From Chroococcidiopsidaceae cyanobacterium CP_BM_RX_35 (lineage in GTDB: Bacteria > Cyanobacteriota > Cyanobacteriia > Cyanobacteriales > Chroococcidiopsidaceae), in NCBI GenBank assembly GCA_019242465.1, contig JAFAVL010000830.1, positions 1-6,192 of the forward strand: a stretch of DNA of 6,192 nt, written 5' to 3'. Shown piece by piece: positions 5,262 to 6,192 of this stretch. Numbering within the stretch: the first letter of the stretch is position 1; each line of letters starts with the position of its first letter. Made by a program: the position numbers and the translations under genes. The notes beneath the pieces were generated by a model. That model was not told the DNA's origin. It saw only the letters and a program-made list of their open reading frames with translations, and searched no databases.

Positions 5262-5627
5262 TTAGCCGCCACTGATTTTGACCTTGTATCCTAACTGGGA
5301 CAAAATCTGCACAAGTTTCTCTCTATGGTCGCCTTGAATTTCAATCTCATTTTCTTTAACTGTGCCACCAGTACCGCACTGGGTTTTCAACTGTTTTACC
5401 AGTGTTGCTAGGGTTTCAGGTTTGGCTTGAAACCCACTAATCACTGTGACAGTTTTTCCCTTGCGCCCTTTACTAGAAGCCTGCACCCTCAGATTCTGCT
5501 GTGAAGGGGGTAGTTCTGGCACAGCTCGTTCTAGAGCGGCTGAATTATTGTTACCAAATTCTTGATAGGCAAGGCGATCGCCCTTTGAGGTTTTGGTATT
5601 GGAAGAATTGCGATTTGAGGAAGCCAT
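5262..5627 (-). CDS. SUI1/eIF1-like translation factor (YciH family)
   Basis: This protein of 121 residues belongs to the bacterial YciH family, homologous to eukaryotic initiation factor eIF1 (SUI1). Members are thought to act on the ribosome and affect the fidelity of start-codon selection; the exact role in cyanobacteria is not settled. The SUI1 fold covers about residues 45-121: a basic strand region (LRVQASSKGRKGKTVTVISG), the LKTQCGTGGTVKENEIEIQG core with the conserved CGTGG, and the helix REKLVQILSQLGYKVKISGG at the C-terminus. The first 40 residues are a polar extension rich in Ser and Asn, common in cyanobacterial copies. I chose ATG 5627 (MASSNRN); a GTG at 5636 would add three residues. 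Neither start has a clear Shine-Dalgarno. The gene converges on the helix-turn-helix gene with five bases between the stops, leaving no room for a dedicated terminator between them. Confidence 0.9.
   Translation of the reverse strand: MASSNRNSSNTKTSKGDRLAYQEFGNNNSAALERAVPELPPSQQNLRVQASSKGRKGKTVTVISGFQAKPETLATLVKQLKTQCGTGGTVKENEIEIQGDHREKLVQILSQLGYKVKISGG
5574..5581. repeat. HIP1 octamer GCGATCGC
   Basis: The highly iterated palindrome HIP1, typical of many cyanobacterial genomes, occurs once as a perfect copy inside the SUI1-like gene (GGCGATCGCC with both flanking bases). It supports a cyanobacterial origin. Confidence 0.85.
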
Positions 5628-5936
5628 AACAAGCACAACAGATTAGTGACAGGGAAAGCCAGGAGTGCCATAACCCTACATTCAGGATAGCGAGGTTAGG
5701 CTAGATGGGGCGATCAACGACCCTCCCAATAAGATTAACGACAGCCCACTGTACCCTCGTACTAGCCAAACATGAATATCCCACCAGGGAGGATCATTGA
5801 AGTAGGCAACCCCACCGTTAACAACTGAGCAATTAAGCAGAGGTTAAAGACAACTGTAGTCGCATAAAAACTGGTTTGCATCCCATGTGGGAAAGTGCGA
5901 TCACAATCAACCGAATTTGTGGTCATGTCAAACCGC
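5628..5936. other. Intergenic region without a recognised gene
   Basis: This region lies downstream of the DJ-1/PfpI-type gene and upstream of the SUI1-like gene, both on the minus strand. It should hold the promoter of the latter, but I see no convincing -35/-10 pair. TCCCA-TG-TGGGA (5881-5892) is a small inverted repeat between the two genes with no T-run. No tRNA or riboswitch-like structure was apparent. Open frames on the plus strand at its right end are shadows of the minus-strand gene. Confidence 0.5.
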
Positions 5937-6192
5937 CTATCTTACTTCTAAACCCAATGTCCCCGCAGCATATAACATTGCCTGATTCACTAAATCGGGT
6001 CCCGCTTTTTCTGGTGAACCCACATCGAATGGAGGGGCTGGATCGTATTCCATTAATAGTTGAGCGAGCTTGGCAGCTTCCTCACCACAAAGCACTTCAG
6101 CAATCACTAGACCAAAATCGATGCCTGCGGTAACACCCCCACCAGTCATGCGATTTCGGTCAATTACGACTCGCTCACATCCGACCTCAACT
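5937..6192 (-). CDS. DJ-1/PfpI-family protein, C-terminal part (gene runs off the right edge)
   Basis: The visible 84 codons are the C-terminal part of a DJ-1/PfpI superfamily protein; the true start is outside the window. The sequence VVIDRNRMTGGGVTAGIDFG and the tail EYDPAPPFDVGSPEKAG closely resemble ThiJ/PfpI proteins of the isonitrile-hydratase-like (InhA) group, in which this segment follows the catalytic cysteine region. The nucleophile cysteine itself would lie upstream, beyond 6192, so activity cannot be judged. An internal ATG at 6149 (MTGGGV) is not the start, because conserved sequence continues in frame before it to the window edge. The enzyme class is inferred from family resemblance, and other DJ-1 superfamily roles are possible. 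Confidence 0.85.
   Translation of the reverse strand, partial: VEVGCERVVIDRNRMTGGGVTAGIDFGLVIAEVLCGEEAAKLAQLLMEYDPAPPFDVGSPEKAGPDLVNQAMLYAAGTLGLEVR

Noticed and set aside
5876..6133. Plus-strand open frame opposite the DJ-1/PfpI-type gene
   Set aside because: The minus-strand reading is clearly conserved DJ-1/PfpI sequence, so the opposite frame is a shadow.

Overview
The window looks like chromosomal DNA from a cyanobacterium. Evidence: a DUF820/Uma2-type gene with the C-terminal Arg/Glu-rich tail common in cyanobacterial copies, a perfect HIP1 octamer (GCGATCGC), a YciH/SUI1-type gene, IS families frequent in that phylum, and short GC-rich palindromes scattered through otherwise moderately AT-rich sequence. 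Genus cannot be assigned from what is visible.

Layout. Bases 1-338 hold no gene I recognise. A Uma2-family gene lies on the minus strand (339-1025). From about 1094 to 4264 there is a composite block of two nested insertion sequences. The outer, older one is a decayed IS4-family element. Its transposase begins at about 1170, is interrupted after ten codons, resumes at 3096, and then carries two frameshifts and three in-frame stops. The inner one (about 1200-3095) is an IS200/IS605-type element with divergent tnpA (minus) and tnpB (plus), both with intact catalytic motifs, plus a right-end hairpin. Removing 1200-3095 (1896 nt, a multiple of three) rejoins the IS4 reading frame (…SYL + QNQLARTELL…), which fixes the insertion point to within a base or two.

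Right of the IS block are a gene for a 306-residue helix-turn-helix protein of unknown role with an acidic (DDEDI)x3 linker (4336-5256), a convergent SUI1/eIF1-like gene (5262-5627, minus), about 310 nt without a recognised gene, and the C-terminal part of a DJ-1/PfpI-family gene running off the right edge (minus).

The most unusual signal is inside the inner element. tnpB carries two in-frame, palindrome-forming segments (27 and 54 nt; 9 and 18 codons). Both interrupt the protein at the same kind of site (AAA/AAG before GTT AAG), and they share a CGCGGAA-N-GCG core. They look like members of a small palindromic element family that can enter coding sequence without breaking the frame, similar in principle to Rickettsia palindromic elements. 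A third palindrome forms part of the N-terminal extension of tnpA, and a fourth sits at the element's left end. The RNA guide expected next to tnpB would start inside the IS4 transposase gene, so TnpB is predicted to target the unoccupied form of its own insertion site.
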